Assembly: GCF_018135625.1 (NCBI RefSeq)
Contig: NZ_CP073078.1
Location: forward strand, 4,868,501-4,932,500
DNA: 64,000 bases
Direction of reading: 5' to 3'
Origin: Phenylobacterium montanum
GTDB lineage: Bacteria > Pseudomonadota > Alphaproteobacteria > Caulobacterales > Caulobacteraceae
Shown here: piece after piece, positions 9,261 through 17,213 of the stretch
Layout: each line of letters starts with the position of its first letter
How positions within the stretch are numbered: position 1 is the stretch's first letter
Made by a program: the position numbers and the translations under genes
The notes under the pieces: model-generated
What the model was told of the DNA's origin: nothing
What the model saw: the letters and a program-made list of their open reading frames with translations, nothing else
Database searches by the model: none

Positions 9261-11330
9261 TCAGGCGGCCTCGGCCGCGGCCTCGGCCGCCGCCAGCACC
9301 CGCACCATGGCCTCGTGCAGCTCGGCGATCCGGATCGGCTTGGCGACACAGTCGTCCATGCCGGCGGCGCGGTATTCGGCGAGCTGGTGGGTCATGGCGT
9401 TGGCGGTCAGGGCGATGATCGGGGTGCGGGGCCGACCGTCCCGCCCCTCGATCTCGCGGATCGCGCGGGTGGCGTCCAGGCCGTCCATGCCCGGCATCTG
9501 GATGTCCATCAGGATGAGGTCGTAGCCGCCGCCGCGCCAGGCGGCCAGGGCCTGGGCGCCGTCCTCGCAGAGGTCCAGCCCGACCTCCAGCGGCTCCAGG
9601 ATCGCCGCCAGCACCTGGCGGTTGGTCTCGTTGTCGTCGGCGGCCAGGATCCGGATCTGGCCCGAGGGCGCGCTGGCGGCCTGGGCGGCGCGAGCCTCGT
9701 CCTCGACCGCCTCGCCCAGCTTCGCCAGGGGGACCTCGAAGGCGAAGATCGAGCCGCAGCCCAGCGCGCTGGTCACCCACATGCGCCCGCCCATCGCCTC
9801 GACCAGCTGGCGGCCGATGGCCAGGCCAAGGCCGGTGCCGCCGAACCGGCGGGCGGTCGAGCTTTCCGCCTGGCTGAACTTGTCGAAGATCACGTCCAGC
9901 TTTTCCGTCGATATGCCGATGCCGGTGTCGCGCACCTCGACCCGCAGGCCGCCTGTTTCCGAGCGGCATACCAGGACGGCGATCTCGCCGGCCTCGGTGA
10001 ATTTCAGCGCATTGGAGACCAGGTTGGCCACCACCTGACGCAGCCGGTCGGGATCGCCTTTCCAGCGGCCGCGGGCCTCGTCCGCGACTTCGACCGCAAA
10101 GCCCAGGCCCTTCTCCGCCGCCATGGGCGCATAGAGGCCCTGCAGCGCCTGGGCCAGGGCGCCGATGTCGAACGGCCGCTCATCCAGATCCAGCTTGCCG
10201 GCCTCGATCTTGGACAGGTCCAGAATGTCGTTGACGATGGTCAGCAAGGTTTCGCTGGAGTGGCTGATCACTGACAGGCGCTGGCGCTGCTCAGGGGACA
10301 GGGGATTGAGGTCCATCACCTGGGCCATGGCCAGCACCCCGTTCAGGGGCGTCCGGATTTCGTGGCTCATGGTGGCGAGGAAGGTGGTCTTGTGCCGGTT
10401 GGCGGCGTCGGCCTCGTCGCGCGCCCGGCCAAGGTCTTCGAGCGTGGCCTCCAGCCGACGGGCGGTGCGCTTGCCGCGCAGGTAGAGGAGCAGGGGCGCG
10501 CCGACCCCGACCAGGATCGGCAACAGGGCGATGGAGATCACGTCGCCGCCGGGCTGCTGCGGATTCCAGGCGATCCGGGCGAAGCGCTCGCCGCCCCGAT
10601 TGTCCAGGTCGATATAGGCCTTGGCGGTGTCCTCGGGCCCGACCAGGCGCACATGGTCCAGGAGCAGCCGCTGGGCCAGGCTGTCCATGAAGGCCGCGTC
10701 CACCGGCTTGCCGGTGACGATGATCGAGGCGCGCGGACCGGGGATCGCGGTGCCGAAGTCCGGCTGGATCAGGGTCGCCGTCAGGATGAACAACTGGCCC
10801 TCGAAGCGGACTACGTCATGGGCCAGGATCGGCCGCGACAGCATCCGCCCGTCCTTGGAATGGCCGGCGAAGGGGCCGCGGCGGGCTTCCTGCACGCGGA
10901 TGTCGGCGATCAGCGGCGCGGCGGCGGCGTCCAGAGGCGCGAAGTGGGCGGGATCGGCCGCCTTGCCGTGGTCCATGCCGAACACCCGCCGCCCATCGGG
11001 GGCGATCAGATAGACGAACTGGAACCGGCTCGGCTGGGAGAAGAAGAAGCCGATGTTCTCGGAGATCCAGGGCATGTCCAGGATGTTGCTGGCATGAGCC
11101 ACCGCATCGTCCCAGTCGGCGTTGCCGACCACCTGGTCGCCGACCTCCTGCATCCGCCCTTTCAGGGCGTTGACCGCCTGGGTCTCTTCGCGATGCCGCG
11201 CCAGCCGGTCGACATTGGCCCCGAGGCCGATCAGGCCGCCAAAGAACACCAGCGCCGCCAGGCCCACGGCCAGCGACAGTCCGCGATCGAACAATCGCGG
11301 CTTCGGCTCTGGTTTCGGCGTCGTCTGCAT
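9261..11330 (-). CDS. CHASE4-type hybrid sensor histidine kinase with receiver domain
   Basis: A 689-residue sensor. A first membrane helix (about 18-40) is followed by a periplasmic region (about 41-260) with DWDDAVAHA and PDGRRVFGMD, typical of CHASE4 sensor domains, then a second helix (265-285). The HisKA domain has the phospho-acceptor His at about 323 (MSHEIRTPLNG). The HATPase has NLVSNALKFT, DTGIGI and GTGLGL. The C-terminal receiver has AADDNETN, the phospho-acceptor Asp at about 609 (LILMDIQMPGMDG) and a terminal KP pair. The start at 11330 was chosen because upstream codons overlap the murC promoter region and lack protein character. No cognate regulator is adjacent. Confidence 0.88.
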   Translation of the reverse strand: MQTTPKPEPKPRLFDRGLSLAVGLAALVFFGGLIGLGANVDRLARHREETQAVNALKGRMQEVGDQVVGNADWDDAVAHASNILDMPWISENIGFFFSQPSRFQFVYLIAPDGRRVFGMDHGKAADPAHFAPLDAAAAPLIADIRVQEARRGPFAGHSKDGRMLSRPILAHDVVRFEGQLFILTATLIQPDFGTAIPGPRASIIVTGKPVDAAFMDSLAQRLLLDHVRLVGPEDTAKAYIDLDNRGGERFARIAWNPQQPGGDVISIALLPILVGVGAPLLLYLRGKRTARRLEATLEDLGRARDEADAANRHKTTFLATMSHEIRTPLNGVLAMAQVMDLNPLSPEQRQRLSVISHSSETLLTIVNDILDLSKIEAGKLDLDERPFDIGALAQALQGLYAPMAAEKGLGFAVEVADEARGRWKGDPDRLRQVVANLVSNALKFTEAGEIAVLVCRSETGGLRVEVRDTGIGISTEKLDVIFDKFSQAESSTARRFGGTGLGLAIGRQLVEAMGGRMWVTSALGCGSIFAFEVPLAKLGEAVEDEARAAQAASAPSGQIRILAADDNETNRQVLAAILEPLEVGLDLCEDGAQALAAWRGGGYDLILMDIQMPGMDGLDATRAIREIEGRDGRPRTPIIALTANAMTHQLAEYRAAGMDDCVAKPIRIAELHEAMVRVLAAAEAAAEAA

Positions 11331-11411
11331 GTCCCGGGTTGCGCCTGAAGGATTGCGACTTCTGTTAGTTGAACGATGTTCGGTTAAAATTCTGAGCGCA
11401 ATCGAGAGGGT

Positions 11412-11435
11412 GAATCGCCGCATGCGTGTCGATTC
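11412..11435. promoter_or_regulatory. Two GANTC sites upstream of murC
   Basis: GAATC at 11412-11416 and GATTC at 11431-11435 lie 63-86 bp before the murC start. GANTC is the target of the cell-cycle methyltransferase CcrM in Caulobacterales, and GcrA uses methylated sites in promoters. Promoter function is inference. Confidence 0.4.
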
Positions 11436-11497
11436 GCCCAGAATGGGCGCCATTGGCGCGCTGTCGCCGGGGCGAAAAATGGTCTAGAGCCCCGCGC

Positions 11498-12916
11498 ATG
11501 AATCGTCGCCCCGTCCCCTTCGACCTCGGTCCTGTCCACTTCGTCGGCATCGGCGGCATCGGCATGAGCGGCATCGCCGAGATCATGCTGCGCATCGGCT
11601 ATACGGTGCAGGGCTCCGACGCCAAGGCCTCGGCCAACACCGAGCGGCTGCAGAAGCTGGGCGCGAAGATCTTCATCGGCCACGACGCCGCCCATGTCGC
11701 GGGCGCCTCGGCGATCGTCTATTCCACCGCGGTCAAGGCCGACAATCCCGAGATGGTCGCCGGGCGCGAGGCGCGCCTGCCGCTGGTGCGCCGGGCCGAG
11801 ATGCTGGCCGAGCTGATGCGGCTGCAGTTCTCGGTGGCCGTGGGCGGCACGCACGGCAAGACCACCACCACCTCGATGGTCGCCTGCCTCCTGGACGCCG
11901 GGGGCCTGGATCCCACCGTGGTCAACGGCGGCATCATCAACGCCTATGGCACCAACGCCAAGGTGGGCGAGGGCGACTGGATCGTGGTCGAGGCCGACGA
12001 GAGCGACGGCACCTTCCTGCGCCTGAAGTCGACCGTGGCCGTGGTCACCAATATCGACCCCGAGCACCTGGACCACTACGGCGACTTCGAAGCCGTGAAG
12101 AAGGCGTTCCAGGCCTTTGTCGAGAACATCCCCTTCTACGGTTTCGCGGCCGTCTGCACCGACCACCCCGAAGTCCAGGCCATGGCCGCGCGGGTGCAGA
12201 ACCGCCGGCTGATCCCCTACGGGACCAACCCGCAGGCCGAGGTCAGGGCGCTGAACATCAGCATGGGGCCGGAGGGCGCGAAGTTCGACGTGCTGGTCAC
12301 GCCGCTGAAGGGCGAACCGGTGACCCTGAAAGACCTGCGCCTGCCCATGGCCGGCCAGCACAACGTGCTGAACGCGCTCGCCGCCATCGCCGTAGCCCGC
12401 GAACTGGGCGTCTCGGACGAGGCGATCCGCGAGGGGCTGGACCATTTCGAAGGCGTGCGCCGCCGCTTCACCACCACCGGGACGGCGAACGGGGTCCGCA
12501 TCATCGACGACTACGGCCACCACCCGGTCGAGATCGCCTCGGTGCTCAAGGCCGCCCGGGCGGTGACGCCCGAGGGGCGGGTGATCGCCGTGGTTCAGCC
12601 GCACCGCTACAGCCGCCTGCACGACCTGTTCGGCGAGTTCTGCGGCTGCTTCAACGACGCCGATGTGGTGATCGTGGCCGATGTCTATCCGGCCGGCGAG
12701 GCGCCGATCGAGGGGGCCAACAAGGACGCCCTGGTCGAGGGCCTGCGCCGCTGGGGCCACCGCCATGTGGTCGCCCTGGACAGCCCGGCGAGCCTGGCCG
12801 GCCTGGTGGCCGCCGAGGCCAAGGCCGGCGACCTGGTGGTCTGCCTCGGCGCCGGCGACATCACCGCCTGGGCCTACGCCCTGCCGGGGCAGCTGGAGGC
12901 GCTGGTGGGGGCGTGA
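11498..12916 (+). CDS. murC: UDP-N-acetylmuramate--L-alanine ligase
   Basis: MurC adds L-alanine to UDP-MurNAc, the first of the Mur ligase steps. The 472-residue protein opens with the Rossmann-like [16 protein letters not shown]. It has the ATP loop [10 protein letters not shown] at about 128-137, [10 protein letters not shown], and the C-terminal [12 protein letters not shown] segment, all diagnostic of MurC. The start at 11498 is the first ATG that gives the canonical N terminus; in-frame sequence upstream is not protein-like. The end overlaps murB by GTGA. It shares its upstream region with the divergent kinase gene and must have its own promoter here, because murG lies 8 kb away. Confidence 0.96.
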   Translation: MNRRPVPFDLGPVHFVGIGGIGMSGIAEIMLRIGYTVQGSDAKASANTERLQKLGAKIFIGHDAAHVAGASAIVYSTAVKADNPEMVAGREARLPLVRRAEMLAELMRLQFSVAVGGTHGKTTTTSMVACLLDAGGLDPTVVNGGIINAYGTNAKVGEGDWIVVEADESDGTFLRLKSTVAVVTNIDPEHLDHYGDFEAVKKAFQAFVENIPFYGFAAVCTDHPEVQAMAARVQNRRLIPYGTNPQAEVRALNISMGPEGAKFDVLVTPLKGEPVTLKDLRLPMAGQHNVLNALAAIAVARELGVSDEAIREGLDHFEGVRRRFTTTGTANGVRIIDDYGHHPVEIASVLKAARAVTPEGRVIAVVQPHRYSRLHDLFGEFCGCFNDADVVIVADVYPAGEAPIEGANKDALVEGLRRWGHRHVVALDSPASLAGLVAAEAKAGDLVVCLGAGDITAWAYALPGQLEALVGA

Positions 12917-13818
12917 GCTGGCGTCAGGACCTCCCGACCGTCCGCGGCCGCCTGTTGCGGGACGAGCCGCTGGCGCCGTTCACCTGGCTGCGGGTCGGCG
13001 GGCCGGCGGAGGTCTTGTTCCTGCCGGCGGACGCCGAGGACCTGGCCGCCTTCCTGCGCGCCCTGCCGGCCGAGGTCCCAGTGACGGTGATCGGCGTCGG
13101 CTCGAACCTGATCGTGCGCGACGGCGGGGTGGAGGGGGTGGTGATCCGGCTCGCGGGCCGCGCCTTCGCCGGGATCGAGACGGAGGGCCTGCGCCTGACC
13201 GCCGGCGCCGCGGCCCTCGACTCGGCCGTGGCCCGGGCTGCCGCCAAGGCCGGGATCGCGGGACTGGAGTTCTATGCCGGGGTGCCTGGGACGATCGGCG
13301 GGGCGGTGACCATGAACGCCGGCTGCTACGGCTCGGAGACCAAGGACGTCTTGGTTTCGGCCATCGGCGTCGATCGCATGGGGGCCGAGCGGCGGCTGGC
13401 CCTGGCCGATTTCGGCTATACCTATCGCCACAACGCCGCCCCGGCGGACATCATCTGGCTGCTGGCGACTTTTGAGGGCCGCCCGGACGCCCCGGACGCG
13501 ATCGAGGCGCGCATGGCCGAGATCACCGCCCGCCGCGAGGCCTCGCAGCCGATCCGCGAAAAGACCGGCGGCTCGACCTTCAAGAACCCGCCCGGAGACA
13601 GCTCCTGGCGGCTGGTGGACGCCGCCGGCTGGCGCGGCAGGCTGGTGGGCGGGGCCAAGTTCTCCGAGCAGCACGCCAACTTCCTGATCAACACCGGCGA
13701 GGCTTCGGCCGCCGACCTGGAGGGCCTGGGCGAGACGGTCCGCGCCGACGTGAAGGCCCGGTTCGGCGTCCAGCTCGACTGGGAGATCAAGCGCATCGGC
13801 CGGCCCCGAAAAGCTTGA
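12913..13818 (+). CDS. murB: UDP-N-acetylenolpyruvoylglucosamine reductase
   Basis: MurB reduces UDP-GlcNAc-enolpyruvate to UDP-MurNAc with NADPH and FAD in the cytoplasm. The 301-residue protein shows the FAD-binding segment [14 protein letters not shown], then [20 protein letters not shown], the active-site region GGSTFKNP and the C-terminal [15 protein letters not shown] with the proton-donating Glu. The start is GTG, set by the GTGA overlap with murC. The usual next genes (ddl, ftsQ, ftsA, ftsZ) are not downstream; the next gene is a universal stress protein. Confidence 0.95.
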   Translation: MSWRQDLPTVRGRLLRDEPLAPFTWLRVGGPAEVLFLPADAEDLAAFLRALPAEVPVTVIGVGSNLIVRDGGVEGVVIRLAGRAFAGIETEGLRLTAGAAALDSAVARAAAKAGIAGLEFYAGVPGTIGGAVTMNAGCYGSETKDVLVSAIGVDRMGAERRLALADFGYTYRHNAAPADIIWLLATFEGRPDAPDAIEARMAEITARREASQPIREKTGGSTFKNPPGDSSWRLVDAAGWRGRLVGGAKFSEQHANFLINTGEASAADLEGLGETVRADVKARFGVQLDWEIKRIGRPRKA

Positions 13819-13833
13819 GATCGGATCGCAGCC

Positions 13834-13847
13834 TTGATCCTGATCAA
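13834..13847 (+). promoter_or_regulatory. FixK/FNR-type box upstream of the stress cluster
   Basis: TTGATCCTGATCAA is a perfect match to the alphaproteobacterial FixK/FNR pattern TTGA-N6-TCAA. Its centre is 66 bp before the universal stress protein start, which would place it about 41 bp before a transcript starting near 13882; TAATCG at 13872-13877 could be the -10. Low-oxygen activation is inferred from the motif and the genes. Confidence 0.7.
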
Positions 13848-13906
13848 GGCGTGGCGTCGGTGCGGCGCAGCTAATCGCTCGACACCCCATTCGAGCGGAG
13901 CCGGGC

Positions 13907-14737
13907 ATGAGCCTACCCACCCTCCTGGTGCGGCTGGACCTTGGACGATCCAACGCCGGACTTCTCAAGGTCGTCGGCGATGTCGCCGAGCGGCTGGGCG
14001 CCGCGGTGGTGGGCGCAGTCGCCTGCCAGCCGGTGCAGATGCTCTACGGCGACGGCTTTCTGGCCGCCGAGGTCATCGAGCAGGACCGCGCCGAGATCGA
14101 CCAGGACATCGCCAAGGCCGAGGCCGAGTTCCAGGCCGTCCTGCGCGGCCGCGCCCAGGGCCTGGAATGGCGGTCCCTGGTCACCTTCGGCCCGCTCTGC
14201 GAGTTCTTCACGCGCGAGGCGCGGTGCGCGGACCTGGTGGTGACCGGGCCGGCCCTGCCGGCGCCCCTGTTCGACACGGCGCGGCACGTGGACGTGGGCG
14301 ACCTCGTCATGCAGTGCGGACGGCCGGTCCTGGTGGTCCCGGCCGAAGCGGCCGGATTGCCGCTGAAGCAGGCCCTGGTCGGGTGGAAGGACACGCGCGA
14401 GACGCGCCGCGCCCTGATGGACGCCGTTCCCGTCCTGCAGAAGGCCGAACAGGTGATGGTGGCCGAGGTGGTGCATGAGCCGGACGGAGCCGCCGCCCGC
14501 GGACGCCTGGCCGACGTGGCCCGCTGGCTCGCCCGGCACGGGATCGAGGCCGAGACGCGGACGGTCAAGTCGCGCGGCGAGGACGCCGAGCGGCTGAGCG
14601 CCCTGGCTGCCGAGATCAACGCCGATCTCATCGTCGCCGGCGCCTATGGCCACAGCCGCATGCGCGAGCTTGTGCTGGGCGGGGTGACCTACGACCTCTT
14701 GCTGCGCGCGAGCCGCTGCGCTCTGCTCTCCCACTAA
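13907..14737 (+). CDS. Universal stress protein, two UspA domains
   Basis: A 276-residue cytoplasmic protein made of two UspA-like halves (about 1-145 and 150-276). The second half ends with the nucleotide-binding loop GAYGHSRMRELVLGGVTYDLL, close to the G-x2-G-x9-G(S/T) pattern. Tandem Usp proteins of this size are typical members of FixK/Dnr-type low-oxygen regulons. It is the first gene of a plus-strand run with the alcohol dehydrogenase 23 bp downstream, and it follows a perfect FixK-type box. The biochemical role (ATP binding, survival under energy stress) is known only at family level. Confidence 0.88.
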   Translation: MSLPTLLVRLDLGRSNAGLLKVVGDVAERLGAAVVGAVACQPVQMLYGDGFLAAEVIEQDRAEIDQDIAKAEAEFQAVLRGRAQGLEWRSLVTFGPLCEFFTREARCADLVVTGPALPAPLFDTARHVDVGDLVMQCGRPVLVVPAEAAGLPLKQALVGWKDTRETRRALMDAVPVLQKAEQVMVAEVVHEPDGAAARGRLADVARWLARHGIEAETRTVKSRGEDAERLSALAAEINADLIVAGAYGHSRMRELVLGGVTYDLLLRASRCALLSH

Positions 14738-14760
14738 CCGCCGCCGGACGGAGGCGCGTC

Positions 14761-15744
14761 ATGTGGGCCATGGTGCTGAAGCAGCGGGGCGGGGCGCTCG
14801 AATGGACCGAGCGGCCCGATCGCTCGCCCGGCCCGGGCGAAATCCGGGTCAGGGTTGCGGCCTGCGGGGTCTGCCGCACCGACCTGCATGTGCTGGACGG
14901 CGAACTGCCGAACCAGGTCTATCCCATCGTTCCGGGCCACGAGGTCGTCGGCCGTGTCGAAGCCCTGGGCGAGGGGGTGGCCGGGTTTGCGATCGGGCAG
15001 CGGGTCGGGGTTCCCTGGCTGGGGCACACCTGCGGCGCCTGCCCCTACTGCCGCACGGGCCAGGAGAACCTGTGCGACCACCCCGGTTTCACCGGCTACA
15101 CGCGGGACGGGGGTTACGCCACCGCGGTGACCGCCGACGCGCGCTTCACCTTTCCCCTGGGCGAGGCTGGCGAGGACATCGCCCTGGCCCCGCTGCTGTG
15201 CGCCGGGCTGATCGGCTGGCGGGCGCTTTCCATGGCCGGCGAGGGCGACCGGCTGGGCCTCTACGGTTTCGGCGCCGCGGCCCACATCATCGCCCAGGTC
15301 GCCGTCTGGGAGGGCCGGCGGGTGTTCGCCTTCACCCGGCCCGACGATACGGCCAGCCAGGCCTTCGCCCGCAGCCTCGGCGCCGTCTGGGCCGGCGGGT
15401 CGGACGAGGCGCCGCCCGAACCCCTGGACGCCGCCATCATCTTCGCCCCTGCCGGGGACTTGGCGCCTGTGGCGCTGGCCGCCGTGCGCAAGGGCGGGCG
15501 GGTGGTCTGCGCCGGCATCCATATGAGCGACATTCCCGCCTTTCCCTACGCCCTGCTGTGGGGCGAGCGGCGCCTGGTCTCGGTGGCCAACCTGACCCGC
15601 CAGGACGGGCTCGAGTTTCTTCGGCTCGCGCCGCGCATCGGCATAGCCACCCACACCACCGCCTATCCGCTGCAGGACGCCAACCGCGCCCTCGCAGACC
15701 TCCGGGCCGGCCGCTTCGACGGCGCGGCGGTGTTGGTCCCATGA
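14761..15744 (+). CDS. Zinc-dependent alcohol dehydrogenase family protein
   Basis: A 327-residue medium-chain dehydrogenase that would interconvert alcohols and aldehydes with NAD(P). The catalytic-zinc ligands are visible as CGVCRTDLHVLDG and GHEVVGRVEALG. The structural-zinc Cys set follows at CGACPYCRTGQENLC, and the coenzyme fold contains LYGFGAAAHIIAQVA. The gene is preceded by GGAGG and sits 23 bp after the universal stress protein gene, so it is probably in the same transcript. Such Adh genes often accompany Usp and Hsp20 genes in low-oxygen regulons. Substrate is unknown. Confidence 0.9.
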   Translation: MWAMVLKQRGGALEWTERPDRSPGPGEIRVRVAACGVCRTDLHVLDGELPNQVYPIVPGHEVVGRVEALGEGVAGFAIGQRVGVPWLGHTCGACPYCRTGQENLCDHPGFTGYTRDGGYATAVTADARFTFPLGEAGEDIALAPLLCAGLIGWRALSMAGEGDRLGLYGFGAAAHIIAQVAVWEGRRVFAFTRPDDTASQAFARSLGAVWAGGSDEAPPEPLDAAIIFAPAGDLAPVALAAVRKGGRVVCAGIHMSDIPAFPYALLWGERRLVSVANLTRQDGLEFLRLAPRIGIATHTTAYPLQDANRALADLRAGRFDGAAVLVP

Positions 15745-15812
15745 CCGAATGGCGGCCGATCGGGACAGGGGTCCCAAGACCCGCTACTATGCCGGGTCCG
15801 ATCGCCATCCGT

Positions 15813-15827
15813 GTACTTCACAAGTAC
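15813..15827. promoter_or_regulatory. Perfect inverted repeat GTACTT-N3-AAGTAC
   Basis: A 15-bp perfect palindrome with a 3-bp centre lies 69-83 bp before the host-attachment-family gene, in the only gap of the Usp-Adh-attachment run longer than 100 bp. It does not fit the FixK pattern. It may be an operator for another factor. Confidence 0.35.
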
Positions 15828-15895
15828 GCCCAGTGCGTGGCCGGAGCCCTTCGGGGCCGGCAGTCGTTTCGACGAGCGGAGATAGGAGCATCCCC

Positions 15896-16321
15896 ATGAT
15901 CAAGGCCTTGCGGACCCAGTTCGTGATCGCGGACGGCGCCCGGGCGCGCTGGGTGACGCGCTCGGACCACGCCGACGACTTCGTCACCACCATGGACCGC
16001 AAGGCCGAGCCGCTGCTGCACGGGGAGACCGGCGCCACGCTGGAGGGCGCCGAGCACTACACCATGCCGCCGCCGGAGCATGCGACCCGGGAACACCACG
16101 CCCGCTTCGCCCGCGAACTGGCGGAGGAGATCAACGTGGCGGCGCGCAACGGCGGCTTCGACCGGCTGGTGGTGGTGGCGCCCGACCGGACCCTGGCCGA
16201 GATCACCCAGCACCTGAAGGGGGCGGCCACCGAGAAGCTGGCCGGGACCCTGGCCAAGGACCTGACCAAGACCCCCGACCACGAACTGATGGCCTGGCTG
16301 CGCCCGTTGGAGCACGGATAA
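15896..16321 (+). CDS. Host attachment-family protein (Host_attach)
   Basis: A 141-residue protein starting MIKALRTQFVIADGARARWV, the start pattern of the Host_attach family, named from an Agrobacterium attachment study; the molecular function is unclear. The C-terminal half has LVVVAPDRTLAEI and LAKDLTKTPDHEL, which resemble the bacterial eRF1-like fold seen in this family. The start was chosen for the ATAGGAGC ribosome site at 15882-15889. It sits in the stress cluster between the alcohol dehydrogenase and Hsp20, which fits reports of this family among stress-induced genes. No signal peptide is present, so it is probably cytoplasmic despite its name. Confidence 0.8.
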   Translation: MIKALRTQFVIADGARARWVTRSDHADDFVTTMDRKAEPLLHGETGATLEGAEHYTMPPPEHATREHHARFARELAEEINVAARNGGFDRLVVVAPDRTLAEITQHLKGAATEKLAGTLAKDLTKTPDHELMAWLRPLEHG

Positions 16322-16341
16322 GGCCTCCGCGAGCGGCGGCC

Positions 16342-16355
16342 TTGCTCGAGGTCAA
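16342..16355 (+). promoter_or_regulatory. FixK/FNR-like box upstream of hsp20
   Basis: TTGCTCGAGGTCAA matches TTGA-N6-TCAA with one mismatch and keeps the TTG-N8-CAA core. Its centre is about 81 bp before the Hsp20 start codon, a position compatible with class II activation. Confidence 0.5.
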
Positions 16356-16429
16356 GGCGCCGCCGCTCAAAGGGCGCGATGGTTCTCTCGCCCCGAGCTT
16401 TCGGGGTTCCTCACGAGGAGGGATCTGAG

Positions 16430-16900
16430 ATGAACGCCCAAGTGCCCGTCAAACAAGCCACGGCCGTTGCGCGGCCGGCTTACAACCTGTTCGGCGCCTT
16501 TCAGCGTGAAGTCGATCGCCTGTTCGACGATTTCGCGCCGACCTTCACCACCGGCCGCGGCCTGACCGACGTCAAGTGCCGCATGGACATGGCGGAGACC
16601 AAGGACGGCCTGGAACTGACCGCCGAACTGCCTGGCATCGACGAGAAGGATGTCGAGGTCACCGTCGCCGACGGCGTCCTGACCCTGCGCGGCGAGAAGC
16701 GGTTCGAATCCGAGGAGAAGGACAAGAACTACCACTTCGTCGAGCGCGGCTACGGCGGGTTCGCCCGTTCGGTCCAGCTGCCCGACGGCGTCAAGGCCGA
16801 GGCGATCAAGGCCACCCTGAACAAGGGCGTGCTGAAGGTCACCATCCCCATGGCGGCCAAGGCCGAGCCGAAGAAGATCGCGGTCCAGGCCGCCGCCTGA
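16430..16900 (+). CDS. Small heat shock protein, Hsp20 family
   Basis: A 156-residue alpha-crystallin-type chaperone that would bind unfolded proteins without ATP. The N-terminal arm contains FGAFQREVDRLFDDF. The crystallin domain runs from about 45 to 140 with MDMAETKDGLELTAELPGI and ends with the signature LNKGVLKVTIPM. The start at 16430 follows a strong GAGGAGGGA site (16415-16423). It is the last plus-strand gene of the stress cluster and has its own FixK-like box upstream. Confidence 0.93.
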   Translation: MNAQVPVKQATAVARPAYNLFGAFQREVDRLFDDFAPTFTTGRGLTDVKCRMDMAETKDGLELTAELPGIDEKDVEVTVADGVLTLRGEKRFESEEKDKNYHFVERGYGGFARSVQLPDGVKAEAIKATLNKGVLKVTIPMAAKAEPKKIAVQAAA

Positions 16901-16991
16901 TCGGTCGCCGCTGCGATGCGGGCGGGAGCGTCTGAAGCTGTAGCGCGTCGAGCCTGGAGCCCGTTGAAAGCAAGGTGAATTATAACAAATA

Positions 16992-17117
16992 CCGCTCATC
17001 CCGGCGAATGCCGGGACCCAGATCCTATGGCGCAGTCAACGAATGTTGCGCTCCCAGGGAAAAGCCCAACGGGCGGAGCCTTGTGATCTGGGTCCCGGCA
17101 TTCGCCGGGATGAGCGG
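16992..17117. repeat. Long palindromic intergenic repeat, family A copy 1
   Basis: Two perfect 33-nt inverted arms (16992-17024 and 17085-17117) flank a 60-nt loop. Each arm contains its own small palindrome, CCGGCGAATGCCGG. A second copy with 28-nt perfect arms is at 53803-53917, and the bases CTATGGCGCAG just inside the left arm are shared by both. It lies between convergent genes (Hsp20 and the phosphotransferase), where it could act as a two-way terminator. The rest of the 16901-17213 gap shows nothing else. Confidence 0.9.
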
Positions 17118-17213
17118 ATTTTTGAGTCTACCTGAACTCAACCTGCTCCAGGCCCGATCACCGACGGCCGGTTCGCCCCCGATTCAAGCAAATCCCCGCT
17201 CCATCCATGCCGC

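Noticed and set aside
11371-11381. GAAC-GAT-GTTC palindrome in the murC/kinase gap as a LexA box
   Set aside because: The alphaproteobacterial box needs GAAC-N7-GAAC or GTTC-N7-GTTC; this is an inverted pair with a 3-bp centre.
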